DNA of 57,764 nucleotides from an uncultured Spirochaetaceae bacterium (lineage in GTDB: Bacteria; Spirochaetota; Spirochaetia; Sphaerochaetales; Sphaerochaetaceae), in contig CALXKY010000002.1 in assembly GCA_944389055.1 (NCBI GenBank), positions 1 to 57,764 of the forward strand, read 5' to 3'. The notes below the pieces were generated by a model. That model was not told the origin of the DNA. It worked only from the letters and a program-made list of their open reading frames with translations, and made no database searches. Positions 17,848 to 27,259 of the stretch are shown here, piece after piece. The stretch's first letter is position 1. Each line of letters opens with the position of its first letter. The position numbers were made by a program, and so were the translations under genes.

Positions 17848-18141
17848 ATGAAGCTGCTGAGAGAACTCTATCTGATTCCTGTATATCTCTACAAAGCCTT
17901 GATAAGCCCTTTCACAGGACCATGCTGCCGATATACCCCATCCTGCTCCGTATACATGATGCAGGCCGTGAAGAAACACGGGATAATCAAAGGAACGATA
18001 ATGGGCACGGCCCGTCTCCTCCGATGCAGGAACAGTTTCCTCGGAGGTCCGGATCCTGTACCGGACGAATGGTCATGGGAAAGAATCAGATCCGACTGGA
18101 TAGCCTACCGGAAGCCGAAGGATCAGTCACAGATAGAATGA
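17848..18141 (+). CDS. yidD: membrane protein insertion efficiency factor YidD
   Basis: 97 residues. Signature: LISPFTGPCCRYTPSCSVYMMQAVKKHGIIKG, with the three conserved cysteines (quoted here as LISPFTGPCCRYTPSCS). YidD is a small membrane-associated protein that aids YidC-dependent insertion. The start at 17848 excludes a long non-homologous upstream frame. It overlaps the convergent udk end by 19 nt. Confidence 0.9.
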   Translation: MKLLRELYLIPVYLYKALISPFTGPCCRYTPSCSVYMMQAVKKHGIIKGTIMGTARLLRCRNSFLGGPDPVPDEWSWERIRSDWIAYRKPKDQSQIE

Positions 18142-18740
18142 ACGAATGAGAAGAGCACCTGCATCGCGTTCTCGTTGTAGCCGCCCTCAGGAATGATGAG
18201 ATCAGCATACTCCTTCATCGGTTCAATGAAATTGAAATGTCCAGGCCTCACGACCTGCGTGTACTGCTCTATGACGCTCTCGACAGTCCTGCCTCGCTCT
18301 GCAATATCGCGCTGCAGACGGCGTATGAAGCGTATATCCGCAGGTGTATCCACATACAGCTTCAGATCCAGCAGATCGCGTATGCGCTCATCGTAGAAGA
18401 TCATGAGCCCATCTATGATGATGAGCTTCTTCGGCTCCACCCTGATGTATTCATCCATTCGCCTGTGATGGACGAAGTCGTACTGCGGCATCATGCATGG
18501 CCTGCCATTCTTGAGATCGGAGAGATTCTCAAGCATCAGATCCATATCGAATGCATCAGGGTGATCGAAATTATATGCGGTTATGTTGTCATTGCTGATG
18601 AAGGGAGCACTCTTGTAATAATTATCCTGAGAGACAAGCACGGACTCAGAATGCGCCTCCTTGATGCGGCGCACAACAGTGCTTTTCCCCGAACCAGAAC
18701 CTCCGGTTATCCCAATCAGCTTTGCACCCATATCATTCAT
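18123..18740 (-). CDS. udk: uridine kinase
   Basis: About 205 residues. The P-loop is ITGGSGSGKSTVV, with VLVSQDNYYKS, NFDHPDAFDMDLM and the base-recognition segment PQYDFVHHRRMDE. IIIDGLMIFYDERIRDLLDLKLYVDTPADIRF and the LID-like RRLQRDIAERGRT follow. It phosphorylates uridine and cytidine in pyrimidine salvage. Several ATGs (18746, 18740, 18731) overlap the end of lepA, so the exact start is unsure. Confidence 0.93.
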   Translation of the reverse strand: MNDMGAKLIGITGGSGSGKSTVVRRIKEAHSESVLVSQDNYYKSAPFISNDNITAYNFDHPDAFDMDLMLENLSDLKNGRPCMMPQYDFVHHRRMDEYIRVEPKKLIIIDGLMIFYDERIRDLLDLKLYVDTPADIRFIRRLQRDIAERGRTVESVIEQYTQVVRPGHFNFIEPMKEYADLIIPEGGYNENAMQVLFSFVHSICD

Positions 18741-20544
18741 CCTCATCCGTCTTGAGAACAGCCAGGAATGCGCTCTGCGGGATCTCTACATTCCCGACCA
18801 TCTTCATGCGCTTCTTTCCTTCCTTCTGCTTCTCAAGGAGCTTGCGCTTTCTCGAGATGTCGCCGCCATAGCACTTGGCGGTTACATCCTTCCTGTAAGC
18901 AGAGACCGTCTCACGGGAGATTATCTGCCCCCCGATCGCAGCCTGTATGGCAATCTTGAACTGCTGTCTCGGTATCTCCTTCTTCAGCCTCTCGCAGACA
19001 ACGCGGCCACGCGACTGCGCATTGCCCTTGAATACCAGCTGGGAAAGCGCGTCGACGTTATCGCCATTGACGAGTATATCAAGGCGCACAAGCTCGGTCG
19101 GCTTGTAACCGATAACGGAGTAATCGAATGAGGCATACCCGCGTGATATCGACTTGAGGCGATCATAGAAATCAAACAGGACCTCCGCAAGCGGCATCTC
19201 GTAGATAAGCTCCACCCTCTTCTCATCAAGGTAATTCATACCAGTCTGCACGCCGCGCTTCTCAAGGCAGAGCGTGATGATCGGCCCTACGTACTGCGTC
19301 GGCGTGATGATATCCGCTGAGATATATGGCTCCTCGGTCGAATCTATGCGTGTAACCTCGGGATACTCAAGGGGATTGTCAACCTCAAGCGTCTCTCCAT
19401 TCTTCATGTGTACGATGTAACGTACTGAAGGGGACGTGAAGACGATAGAAAGATCGAACTCCCTCTCTATCCTTTCCTGCACGACCTCAAGATGAAGCAT
19501 CCCAAGGAAGCCGCAGCGGAAGCCGAAGCCGAGCGCTGCAGAGCTGTCCTTCTCATACACGAGGGAAGCATCATTGAGCTTGAGGCGTTCTATAGCTTCC
19601 TGCAGCTCCTCATAGTCATTGCTGTCGACAGGATAGATGGAGGAGAAGACAACGGGCTTGACCTCCTTGAAACCTGCCATAGGCTCGTCAGCAGGATTGC
19701 TGCAGAGCGTGACCGTATCGCCAACCCTTATATCCGAGATCGTTTTGATACCAGCGATGAAATAACCGACATCACCTGCGGAAAGCACAGGACGCGAAAC
19801 CAGCTGGAGCTGGAATATGCCTGTATCCTCGGTCTTATACTCAGCACCGGAATGCATGAACCGGATCTGATCTCCAGGATGCAGGGATCCGGAGAAGAGG
19901 CGGCAATGCACGATCACCCCGCGGTATGGATCATAATGGGAATCGAATATGAGCGCTTTGAGCGGATCGTCGGGATTGCCCTCCGGCGGCGGTATCATGT
20001 TGACAATGGCTTCATAGAGCGTATCGACACCTTCACCAGTCTTCGCGGAGACAAAGCATGCGGAATCCGGATCCAGTCCGAGATCATGGTCTATCTGGTG
20101 CAGGCATGATGGGATATCCGCAGAGGGAAGATCTATCTTGTTTATCACCGGGATGATCTCGAGATTATGCTCCATGGCAAGATAGAGATTCGCCAGCGTC
20201 TGAGCCTCAACTCCCTGGGATGCATCGATGAGAAGCAGGGCTCCCTCGCATGATGATATGGCCCTGGAAACCTCGTATGTGAAATCCACATGACCCGGGG
20301 TATCAACGAGATTCAGCTCATATTCCTCTCCATCCGAAGCCGTATAGGGAATCGTCACAGCCTGGCTCTTTATCGTGATTCCCCTCTCCCTCTCTATATC
20401 CATGTTATCCAGGATCTGCGTCTGCTGCGGACCTCGTGATGTGACAAGGCGGGCACGCTCTATGAAGCGGTCCGCCAATGTCGACTTTCCATGATCGATG
20501 TGCGCAATTATGCAGAAATTCCTCTTATGGTCAGTATCAATCAT
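18733..20544 (-). CDS. lepA: elongation factor 4 (LepA) GTPase
   Basis: 603 residues, normal length. G motifs: [45 protein letters not shown] and SAKTGEGV. The family-specific C-terminal part includes [14 protein letters not shown] and the CTD segment [24 protein letters not shown]. LepA acts on ribosomes during stress and assembly. The start overlaps the ftsH stop by 4 nt, and udk follows, so ftsH-lepA-udk is one unit. Confidence 0.97.
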   Translation of the reverse strand: MIDTDHKRNFCIIAHIDHGKSTLADRFIERARLVTSRGPQQTQILDNMDIERERGITIKSQAVTIPYTASDGEEYELNLVDTPGHVDFTYEVSRAISSCEGALLLIDASQGVEAQTLANLYLAMEHNLEIIPVINKIDLPSADIPSCLHQIDHDLGLDPDSACFVSAKTGEGVDTLYEAIVNMIPPPEGNPDDPLKALIFDSHYDPYRGVIVHCRLFSGSLHPGDQIRFMHSGAEYKTEDTGIFQLQLVSRPVLSAGDVGYFIAGIKTISDIRVGDTVTLCSNPADEPMAGFKEVKPVVFSSIYPVDSNDYEELQEAIERLKLNDASLVYEKDSSAALGFGFRCGFLGMLHLEVVQERIEREFDLSIVFTSPSVRYIVHMKNGETLEVDNPLEYPEVTRIDSTEEPYISADIITPTQYVGPIITLCLEKRGVQTGMNYLDEKRVELIYEMPLAEVLFDFYDRLKSISRGYASFDYSVIGYKPTELVRLDILVNGDNVDALSQLVFKGNAQSRGRVVCERLKKEIPRQQFKIAIQAAIGGQIISRETVSAYRKDVTAKCYGGDISRKRKLLEKQKEGKKRMKMVGNVEIPQSAFLAVLKTDEDE

Positions 20545-22565
20545 ACAAGATCCGTAACGTGCTGCTGCGGAGGGAATCCGAACATTTCCCTGATATCCTT
20601 ATCATCAAGCGTCTCCTTGTCGACGAGCGCCTGCGTAAGCTGATCAAGCTGATCACGATGCTCCGTGAGAATGGTTCTGGTATCATCCATGCATCTATCG
20701 AGGATCTTATGGATCTCCTGATCGATGCGGCGGGCGGTCTCTTCCGAGTAATCCTTATGCTGCGCGATCTCGCGTCCCAGGAAGAGAGGTTCATCATCGT
20801 TGGCAAGCGAGATGAATCCGAGGTCGGACATGCCCCACTCTGTAACCATGCGGCGGGCCATCTCAGTCGCCTGCTTTATATCATTGGATGTACCAGTGGT
20901 CGTCTCACCGTAGACGATATCCTCAGCTACATATCCACCCATGCAGATCTTTATCCTATCCTCGAGATATGAGCGGTTCTTCGTATAGGAATCCTTCTCT
21001 GGAAGACTCATTGTAAGTCCAAGAGCCCTGCCATGAGGAATGATCGTGACCTTATGGAGCGGGTCGGTGTACTTGAGATAGTAATGGAGGAGCGTATGGC
21101 CGGCTTCGTGGTATGCAGTCGCTCTCTTCTCCTCATCGGTCATGTACACAGACTCCCTGGCAACACCGAGGAGTATCTTGTCCCTTGCCTTCTCGAAGTC
21201 ATCCATACTCACAGTCATGCGGTTCGCTCTTGCAGCGAAGAGCGCGGCTTCGTTGACGAGGTTTGCAAGATCAGCTCCCGAAGATCCAGGAGTCGCACGG
21301 GCAATGCGCTGAAGATCGACATCCGGATCCGTCTGGACCTTCTTCGTGTGTATGCGGAGGATATCAAGCCTCTCCTGGACATCCGGCAGCGATACCACTA
21401 CCTGTCTGTCGAAGCGTCCCGGCCTGAGGAGCGCGGGATCAAGGACATCTGGCCTGTTCGTGGCCGCCATCACGATAACGCCTGGATCGGATGAGAATCC
21501 ATCCATCTCGACAAGCATCTGATTGAGCGTCTGCTCACGCTCATCATGTCCGCCGCCAAGGCCTGATCCTCTGGATCTTCCGACAGCATCAAGCTCATCG
21601 ATGAAGATGATGCATGGTGCATTCTTCCTTGCCTCGGAGAAGAGATCACGCACGCGGGCAGCACCCATACCGACGAACATCTCAACGAAATCAGAGCCTG
21701 AGGTATGCAGGAATGATACGCCAGCCTCACCTGCAACAGCACGCGCAAGGAGCGTCTTTCCCGTTCCCGGAGGACCTACAAGCAGAACTCCTCTGGGTAT
21801 GCGGGCTCCGATCTTCACGAATCTGTCGGGATGGCGGAGGAAATCAACGACTTCCTGCAGCTCGTTCTTCGCCTCCTTCTGTCCGGCAACATCTGCAAAT
21901 GTGACCTTCTTGTCATTCTTGCCGTACATCTGGGCATGACTCTTGCCGAAGTTCGTCATCATCCTGTTGCCGCCGGCCGCACCTGTCTGACGCATGATCA
22001 TGACGATCATCACGATGAAGATCACCCATGGCAGGAGCTGTATGAGGATATACCAGAACGGAGTCGGCTGGATTGCACCCGTGACATCGACATGGAAATC
22101 ACGCAGTGTCTGCATGAGGTCAGCATCATAATACGGGATGCGGCACGTACCCTCCGCACCATTGACGAGCGTGTAGTTGACGACATTCTGCTCGACGATT
22201 GTCGCGCTCTGCACATTGCCGTTTTCGACATACGACAGGAATGCCGAGTACGAAGTCTCCGTACGCTGTACGGATGATGTGTCGCCAAGGAAGACATAAG
22301 CGAATGAGATTATCAGCAGTATGAGCGCAAAAAGCGCGATGCGGCTGCGTCTGGCACTTCCCTTTGGATCCTGTCCGCCGCTGCCGCCTTTTCCGCTGTC
22401 ACTTCCCCAGTATCTGTACTGATCATATACATTGCGCCTGGGTTTCCCTTCTTTCTTCCTGTCTTCCTGAGGATGATCGTCATTTCTATCATGATCATCG
22501 GGATGAGGGGTTTCCTGAGGTTTCTCCTCATCCTTCTTAATATCTTTATCGTCCATAGGATTCAT
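20541..22565 (-). CDS. ftsH: ATP-dependent zinc metalloprotease FtsH
   Basis: About 674 residues from MNPMDDKD at 22565; the longer frame from 22673 overlaps tilS. A charged N-terminal extension rich in Asp/Glu/Lys/Arg precedes TM1 ([18 protein letters not shown]). The periplasmic domain and TM2 ([20 protein letters not shown]) follow. The AAA module has Walker [14 protein letters not shown], Walker [13 protein letters not shown] and the SRH region [18 protein letters not shown]. The zinc site is [14 protein letters not shown]. Membrane quality control. It sits between tilS and lepA, a common order in spirochaetes and Firmicutes. Confidence 0.97.
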   Translation of the reverse strand: MNPMDDKDIKKDEEKPQETPHPDDHDRNDDHPQEDRKKEGKPRRNVYDQYRYWGSDSGKGGSGGQDPKGSARRSRIALFALILLIISFAYVFLGDTSSVQRTETSYSAFLSYVENGNVQSATIVEQNVVNYTLVNGAEGTCRIPYYDADLMQTLRDFHVDVTGAIQPTPFWYILIQLLPWVIFIVMIVMIMRQTGAAGGNRMMTNFGKSHAQMYGKNDKKVTFADVAGQKEAKNELQEVVDFLRHPDRFVKIGARIPRGVLLVGPPGTGKTLLARAVAGEAGVSFLHTSGSDFVEMFVGMGAARVRDLFSEARKNAPCIIFIDELDAVGRSRGSGLGGGHDEREQTLNQMLVEMDGFSSDPGVIVMAATNRPDVLDPALLRPGRFDRQVVVSLPDVQERLDILRIHTKKVQTDPDVDLQRIARATPGSSGADLANLVNEAALFAARANRMTVSMDDFEKARDKILLGVARESVYMTDEEKRATAYHEAGHTLLHYYLKYTDPLHKVTIIPHGRALGLTMSLPEKDSYTKNRSYLEDRIKICMGGYVAEDIVYGETTTGTSNDIKQATEMARRMVTEWGMSDLGFISLANDDEPLFLGREIAQHKDYSEETARRIDQEIHKILDRCMDDTRTILTEHRDQLDQLTQALVDKETLDDKDIREMFGFPPQQHVTDLV

Positions 22566-22581
22566 TTTTCTGAATATAGCT

Positions 22582-23871
22582 TCATTCCATGCTAATAGCA
22601 AGGGCAGAGCCCTCCGGCGAATCGTCCAGGAAACGCGCAGCAATCCGGTCACGGCCTCCGAGGATCCGGGCAAATACCGCTGCTATTCCAGCCCTGTCCT
22701 CAAGCACGAAGCTATATGGCAGGTGCATGTCCTTCTCAAGCTCGGAAACCTTCTTCCGTCCACCTCTGAGATGTATGATATCCCCTTCCCTGGATGTGCG
22801 TATGATCACGGGCGGAACGAACCGCTCCTGATTGAACACAAGCGTAAGAGCGTCGGGAACCACACTGCCGAGCACAAGGCCGCAGAAACTGAGGGGTTCT
22901 CCCGTGAATTGCAGCACGGAATCCCTGATCTCCGGATATATCCTCACACTGCTACGGGTGAATATGAAATGGGCCCCGCAGCTTCGGAAGCCACCCTTCC
23001 CTTCCTCTGCCTTGCGGAGTGCCTCCTCAGCCAGCGCACGGGGGATCCTCCCGGGATAACCCATACGGGAAAGAGCCCTGTAGATGAATTCCTCACGCTG
23101 GAATGGCATTGCAGAGAGGAATGCATCGCGCCCGGTTTCCGCATAGAATCCGTCACCTGCATCAAGCGGCGGAAAGCGGCGGCGGAAAGCAGCTACCGAG
23201 GAAGCGATACGGGAAAGCGAGTCACGGCAGGACTCAGTCATAACCGGCATCAGGTGATGTCTGATGCTGTTGCGCAGGTATCCTGTATCCCCGTTGGTGG
23301 AATCCTCCGACCAGGACAAACCTTCACCGGAGAGGTATGTGATGATATCACGCTTCGGAACCGATAGAATCGGCCGGAATACTGCAGCATCCTCCTGAAG
23401 TATTCCCTGATATGCATAGAAAGGAGCACCGCTGAGGATGCGCATGAGCACTGTCTCATCCTGGTCCTCCCTGTGATGCGCTGTGAGTATATAGCTGAAA
23501 CCTTCGCTGCTGCAGACCCGGCGCAGTATGGAATAGCGCAGCGTACGTGCTGCAGCTTCAAGCCCGATGCCTTTATCGGAGGCAAGCTTATCCACCGCTC
23601 CATCCGGTATGCGCTCAATCCGCAAAGGGATCCCAAGACGCTCCGCGTTTTCCTTATTGAGCCTTATCTCATGCTCAAGCTCGCGGCGCGGACGGAGCGA
23701 ATGATCAACATAGAGCGCCTCAGTGCGTTCCGGCGCGACTCTCGACAGTACCGACATGAGGAAAAGCGAATCGGAACCGCCGGAGAACGCAAGGAGTAGA
23801 CGACCCCCGGGAATCACGACGCCTTCAGGAATTCGCCCACTGGATGACGGTCTCAACGGTTTCTCCTCCAT
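22582..23871 (-). CDS. tilS: tRNA(Ile)-lysidine synthase
   Basis: About 429 residues. The PP-loop is [48 protein letters not shown] and [15 protein letters not shown] follow, and the C-terminal domain includes [21 protein letters not shown]. It modifies the CAT anticodon of tRNA-Ile2 to lysidine. The start is uncertain. MEEKPLRP (23871) overlaps pth by 47 nt, and a GTG close to the motif is also possible. Essential, in the pth-tilS-ftsH series. Confidence 0.92.
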   Translation of the reverse strand: MEEKPLRPSSSGRIPEGVVIPGGRLLLAFSGGSDSLFLMSVLSRVAPERTEALYVDHSLRPRRELEHEIRLNKENAERLGIPLRIERIPDGAVDKLASDKGIGLEAAARTLRYSILRRVCSSEGFSYILTAHHREDQDETVLMRILSGAPFYAYQGILQEDAAVFRPILSVPKRDIITYLSGEGLSWSEDSTNGDTGYLRNSIRHHLMPVMTESCRDSLSRIASSVAAFRRRFPPLDAGDGFYAETGRDAFLSAMPFQREEFIYRALSRMGYPGRIPRALAEEALRKAEEGKGGFRSCGAHFIFTRSSVRIYPEIRDSVLQFTGEPLSFCGLVLGSVVPDALTLVFNQERFVPPVIIRTSREGDIIHLRGGRKKVSELEKDMHLPYSFVLEDRAGIAAVFARILGGRDRIAARFLDDSPEGSALAISME

Positions 23872-24364
23872 AGAGCCTGAGGATAGCTTCCGCAGCTCTC
23901 TCCTCGGCCTTATCGAGAAGCATGCGGTCTTCCCTGCTGCAGCGCGATAGCACATGATCAGCAACGCTTACCCCTTCTGAAGGCCGTCCAGTACCGATGT
24001 ATACGCGTATGAAATCAGGACCAATGGCTCCGATCATCGATTTGAGGCCGTTATGCCCGGCAGAAGATCCGCCGCGCCTGATCCGGATTTTCCCAGGAGG
24101 AAGATCCATCTGATCGACCACGACGACAACAGGCGAGTCACCTGGCGGGATGCACTCCGCCGCGACCTGCCCGGATGCATTCATGAACGTAAGAGGCTCG
24201 ATAAGGGTGAGATCACCGGAAACAGCCTTCCTATAAAGACGGAAGCAGCGCTTCCTGAGCCTGATGCCCTTGAGCGCTGCTATCCTCTCGACTGTTTCGA
24301 AACCGGCATTATGCCGCGTTCCCCTGTATCTGGCCCCGGGATTCCCAAGACCGAACACAGTCAT
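23825..24364 (-). CDS. pth: peptidyl-tRNA hydrolase
   Basis: 179 residues: VFGLGNPGARYRGTRHNAGFE with catalytic His20 region (quoted as GTRHNAGF), PLTFMNASGQ, VVVVDQMDLPPGKIRIR with the Asp, GGSSAGHNGLKSMI and DFIRVYIGTGRP. It recycles stalled peptidyl-tRNA. The ATG overlaps the rplY stop by one nucleotide, and the rplY-pth pair is conserved in many bacteria. Confidence 0.95.
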   Translation of the reverse strand: MTVFGLGNPGARYRGTRHNAGFETVERIAALKGIRLRKRCFRLYRKAVSGDLTLIEPLTFMNASGQVAAECIPPGDSPVVVVVDQMDLPPGKIRIRRGGSSAGHNGLKSMIGAIGPDFIRVYIGTGRPSEGVSVADHVLSRCSREDRMLLDKAEERAAEAILRLYGGETVETVIQWANS

Positions 24365-25017
24365 TATTTTGTCTCTGCCGGAGCCGCATCTGCCGGAGCG
24401 GCTGCATCTGCCGGAGCGGCTGCATCTGCAGCTGCCTCTTCTGCAGCAGGAGCTGCCTCTTCCTTGACGACTCTGACGGTTGCGACTGTTGCCTCGGAAT
24501 CCTCATGCACCTTGACACCTGCGGGAAGCTGGATATCTCCGACACGAAGCGTCTCGTTGATGTCGAGACCGGAAACATCGACCTTGATGACCTCAGGAAG
24601 ATCCTTCGGGAGACACTCGATCTCAAGTTCATGGATGACCTGATCAAGAACACCGCCAGCGCGGCATCCAGCCGGATTGCCATCAAGCTCAACACGTACA
24701 TGCGTGCGGACCGTATGGCCTGCCGTAATCTCATAGAAATCAATATGATGGATGCAGCGGCGGAGGAGATCCTCCTGATATGACTTGACGAATACGCTAT
24801 GCTCCTTCTCGCCCTCGACTGCAAGCGATATGAGCGTCGACTCACTGAATCCCGACTTCTTCATCTCGAATTCATGTGCGTTGATGATTACATGAAGGGG
24901 TTCTGACTTACCATAGACGACTGCAGGAATCTCTCCGTTCCTGAGAAGCCTTCTTGATCCCGCTGAACCGAAATCAGCGGTCCTGAGCTTTGCGCTGAGC
25001 GTTTTCTTATCACTCAT
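24364..25017 (-). CDS. rplY: 50S ribosomal protein L25/general stress protein Ctc
   Basis: 217 residues, the long Ctc form. The N-terminal 5S rRNA-binding domain has GSRRLLRNGEIPAVVYGKSEPLHV and HSVFVKSYQEDLLRRCIHHIDF. The TL5-type C-domain has KDLPEVIKVDVSGLDI and VGDIQLPAGVKV. The last roughly 30 residues are an Ala/Pro/Asp-rich tail encoded by near-identical 18-bp direct repeats (24384-24440), which could vary in copy number by slippage. Confidence 0.95.
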   Translation of the reverse strand: MSDKKTLSAKLRTADFGSAGSRRLLRNGEIPAVVYGKSEPLHVIINAHEFEMKKSGFSESTLISLAVEGEKEHSVFVKSYQEDLLRRCIHHIDFYEITAGHTVRTHVRVELDGNPAGCRAGGVLDQVIHELEIECLPKDLPEVIKVDVSGLDINETLRVGDIQLPAGVKVHEDSEATVATVRVVKEEAAPAAEEAAADAAAPADAAAPADAAPAETK

Positions 25018-25138
25018 TCTCTTCTTCTCCTTATACTCTCATCGGTCAATGCCGATTACCATTAAGTGCCGGAGCACAAGGCAAAATGATATATGACAAA
25101 GGAATTTTCTGCAATACACGGAAAGAATCAAAAGAAGA

Positions 25139-25155
25139 TGCCGCGCATGGCGGCA
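25139..25155 (-). terminator. possible terminator after tRNA-Gln
   Basis: GCCGC-CATGC-GCGGC on the minus strand, followed by ATCTTCTTTTG, 13 nt downstream of the tRNA 3' end. The rest of 25018-25167 shows no gene. Confidence 0.6.
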
Positions 25156-25167
25156 CCCACTCATCAG

Positions 25168-25240
25168 CTGGGAAGGAAGGACTCGAACCTTCGCATGCCG
25201 GTATCAAAAACCAGTGCCTTGACCGCTTGGCTACTTCCCA
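25168..25240 (-). tRNA. tRNA-Gln (anticodon TTG)
   Basis: Acceptor TGGGAAG pairs with CTTCCCA (discriminator G). The anticodon loop TTTTGAT carries TTG, and the T-arm is GAAGG-TTCGAGT-CCTTC. It lies between spoVG and rplY on the same strand. Confidence 0.93.
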
Positions 25241-25275
25241 ACGCAGCTGATGTGAAAATTAACAGAAAGGGAATT

Positions 25276-25536
25276 TCACTGCAAGTCCGCGCTTGAGTAC
25301 CTGTCAAGGATTGCCTTCTGAAGCTTCTCTCTGAATACAGTATTGATCGGATGCGCGATATCCTTGTGCGTTCCGTCCGGAGCAGCCTTCGATGGCATTG
25401 CGATGAAAAGTCCGTTCTGCGACTCGATTACCTTTATATTGTGGACAGCGAATTCATCATCGAATGCGACAGTGACGTAGGCCCTGAGCTTGTCATTGCC
25501 ATCCACCTTCCTTATTCTGATATCCGTAATCTCCAT
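25276..25536 (-). CDS. spoVG: SpoVG family RNA/DNA-binding regulator
   Basis: About 86 residues: [51 protein letters not shown] and the C-terminal region. SpoVG is a site-specific nucleic-acid-binding protein known from Firmicutes and spirochaetes such as Borrelia. The ATG at 25536 matches the family start; the frame extends six codons further up. Confidence 0.95.
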   Translation of the reverse strand: MEITDIRIRKVDGNDKLRAYVTVAFDDEFAVHNIKVIESQNGLFIAMPSKAAPDGTHKDIAHPINTVFREKLQKAILDRYSSADLQ

Positions 25537-25569
25537 TATCTCATCCCCCGGCATAGCGCAATTATGCCT

Positions 25570-26379
25570 TCATAATATGATATACGGGGAAACAATACCA
25601 TATTTTTCCAGATTGTCAAACTTCTCATGCCACTCTTCCGGCACCAAAGCAAACCAAGCAGACCCAGAGCCCGTCATGGATACATATATTCCATCCGCAA
25701 TGAACTCATCAGGAATCCATTCCGGAATGCCGCAGATGGTGGATTCGAAATCATTAGGATGCGTGATGCGTGTCGGGAAAGGACCGCCTGGAGGCGGCAG
25801 ATGGCGCTCCGGACGCGGAATGCTGTCAATCCTCGCATAGGAAAGCGATGTGCTGCTGCCCTTCTCCGGCACCATCAGATAGAGGCGGAGCCGTTCCGGA
25901 ATCGCACGTTCCATCACGATATCCCCCCGGCCGGTGACAAAAGCGCTCCTGTATCCGGAGACGAAGAACGGGACATCAGAACCGACAGAGCCCGCAAGCT
26001 TCATCAGCTCCTGCCGCGTGAGAGGGAAGCTGAAGAAAGCGTTCAGGTAATCCAGCACAGCGGCAGCATCCGACGAACCTCCTCCGAGCCCGGATTCCGC
26101 AGGGATGTGCTTCTCGATCGACAGCGAGAGCGAAAACGGAATGGATGCATCGGCTGAGAATGCGCGTGCAGCCTTCTCCATCAGATCCATACCGCTTTTA
26201 AGATATCCCCCGTTTCCTGCTATATCCACGGATAATGCTGAAGATGCACGGCATTCTGCATGGATGATGTCAGCCAAAGGGATACGCACCATGATAGTCT
26301 CTATATCATGGAACCCGTCGCTTCTCTTCCCTCCGACGATCAGCCCGATATTTATCTTTGCCTGTGCCTCAAGCCTCAT
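25570..26379 (-). CDS. ispE: 4-diphosphocytidyl-2-C-methyl-D-erythritol kinase
   Basis: About 269 residues, a GHMP kinase of the MEP isoprenoid pathway. Motifs: RLEAQAKINIGLIVGGKRSDGFHDIETIM at the N-terminus (quoted in part as AKINIGLIV), the P-loop-like IPAESGLGGGSSDAAAVL near residue 92, and the C-terminal YVSMTGSGSAWFAL. The ATG at 26379 has AGGAGG upstream. It overlaps the glycosylase end by 11 nt. Confidence 0.93.
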   Translation of the reverse strand: MRLEAQAKINIGLIVGGKRSDGFHDIETIMVRIPLADIIHAECRASSALSVDIAGNGGYLKSGMDLMEKAARAFSADASIPFSLSLSIEKHIPAESGLGGGSSDAAAVLDYLNAFFSFPLTRQELMKLAGSVGSDVPFFVSGYRSAFVTGRGDIVMERAIPERLRLYLMVPEKGSSTSLSYARIDSIPRPERHLPPPGGPFPTRITHPNDFESTICGIPEWIPDEFIADGIYVSMTGSGSAWFALVPEEWHEKFDNLEKYGIVSPYIIL

Positions 26380-27076
26380 CGAGAATCCTCCTGAAGGAAA
26401 CGAGCGCTTCGCCACTGTCCCAGAATGCAGATGATGATGGATTGCGGGGAGATGGATGCGGAAAATAAACAGGATCATCGATTCCTGCTTTCCTGAGGCG
26501 TTCTTCGGCATAATGCCCCAGCGCAATCGCCTTCCGCGGCCGGAGGATATCCATCATGCGCTCAAGGTATCCCTGGCAGATGCTGTCTATGGTCTTCCTA
26601 TCGGATAGAGGAAGCTCAGAAGGCGTCACGTTCCGTTTTCCGTCGATAAATACAAGCGGGCAGTAAGTCAGCACAGCTGCAGCAGAGAAGAATGACTCAG
26701 GGTCCCCATAAGACGCAGCCATGCCCCAGAACTTCATGCCGGATGCTTCCCTTTTCGTCGTCTTCATCCCAACGATAGGCTTATTCTCAGGCTGGGCTGC
26801 AGGCATGTCTATATCGCCCGGAATGCCAAGATAATCCCTGACCATCATGACATCCCCGAATGGTACGCCGGTCTGCATCATGCCATAAGGCCCGGGGTTC
26901 ATTCCCAGAAAGAGCACCTTCTGCCCAGCCCTTGCGGAAAGGCGTATGAACGCCTCATAGTTATCCCAGGCATAGACGAGAGGATCGCACACCGTGCCGC
27001 TGAAGCTGAAATGTGCCCTGCCAAGCTCTTCGGCCATGGCAGCCGACAGCTTTATGATCCCAGTTGCTTCATCCAT
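26369..27076 (-). CDS. SMUG1-type uracil-DNA glycosylase
   Basis: About 235 residues. The SMUG1 active-site block VLFLGMNPGPYGMMQTGVPFG followed by MVRDYLGIPG is clear (shown as GMNPGPYGMMQTGVPFG near residue 57), as is the late HPSPRNPSS near residue 213. It removes uracil and oxidised pyrimidines from DNA. A longer frame starts at 27124. I favour 27076 (MDEATG), which sits 9 nt after a TATACA and lacks a Shine-Dalgarno. The gene is probably cotranscribed with ispE. Confidence 0.85.
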   Translation of the reverse strand: MDEATGIIKLSAAMAEELGRAHFSFSGTVCDPLVYAWDNYEAFIRLSARAGQKVLFLGMNPGPYGMMQTGVPFGDVMMVRDYLGIPGDIDMPAAQPENKPIVGMKTTKREASGMKFWGMAASYGDPESFFSAAAVLTYCPLVFIDGKRNVTPSELPLSDRKTIDSICQGYLERMMDILRPRKAIALGHYAEERLRKAGIDDPVYFPHPSPRNPSSSAFWDSGEALVSFRRILDEA

Positions 27077-27259
27077 ATCTGAAAGTGTATACGATAAGGC
27101 AGTTTTTTCAATTGCCGTGACCATCAGTGCACTATCTTATTCCGCTGACATGGTTTGCCATTTGCAAAGATAGCCGCAACCCGGTATAGTCAGCATTGAC
27201 TAGTAAGGGTAGAATCAAACGCTGACCGCCAATGGCGGGAGAAAGGACAGGAAAGACAG

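Noticed and set aside
25018..25167. Small gene between tRNA-Gln and rplY
   Set aside because: The frame starting at 25093 on the plus strand runs through the terminator and the antisense of the tRNA; no support for coding.
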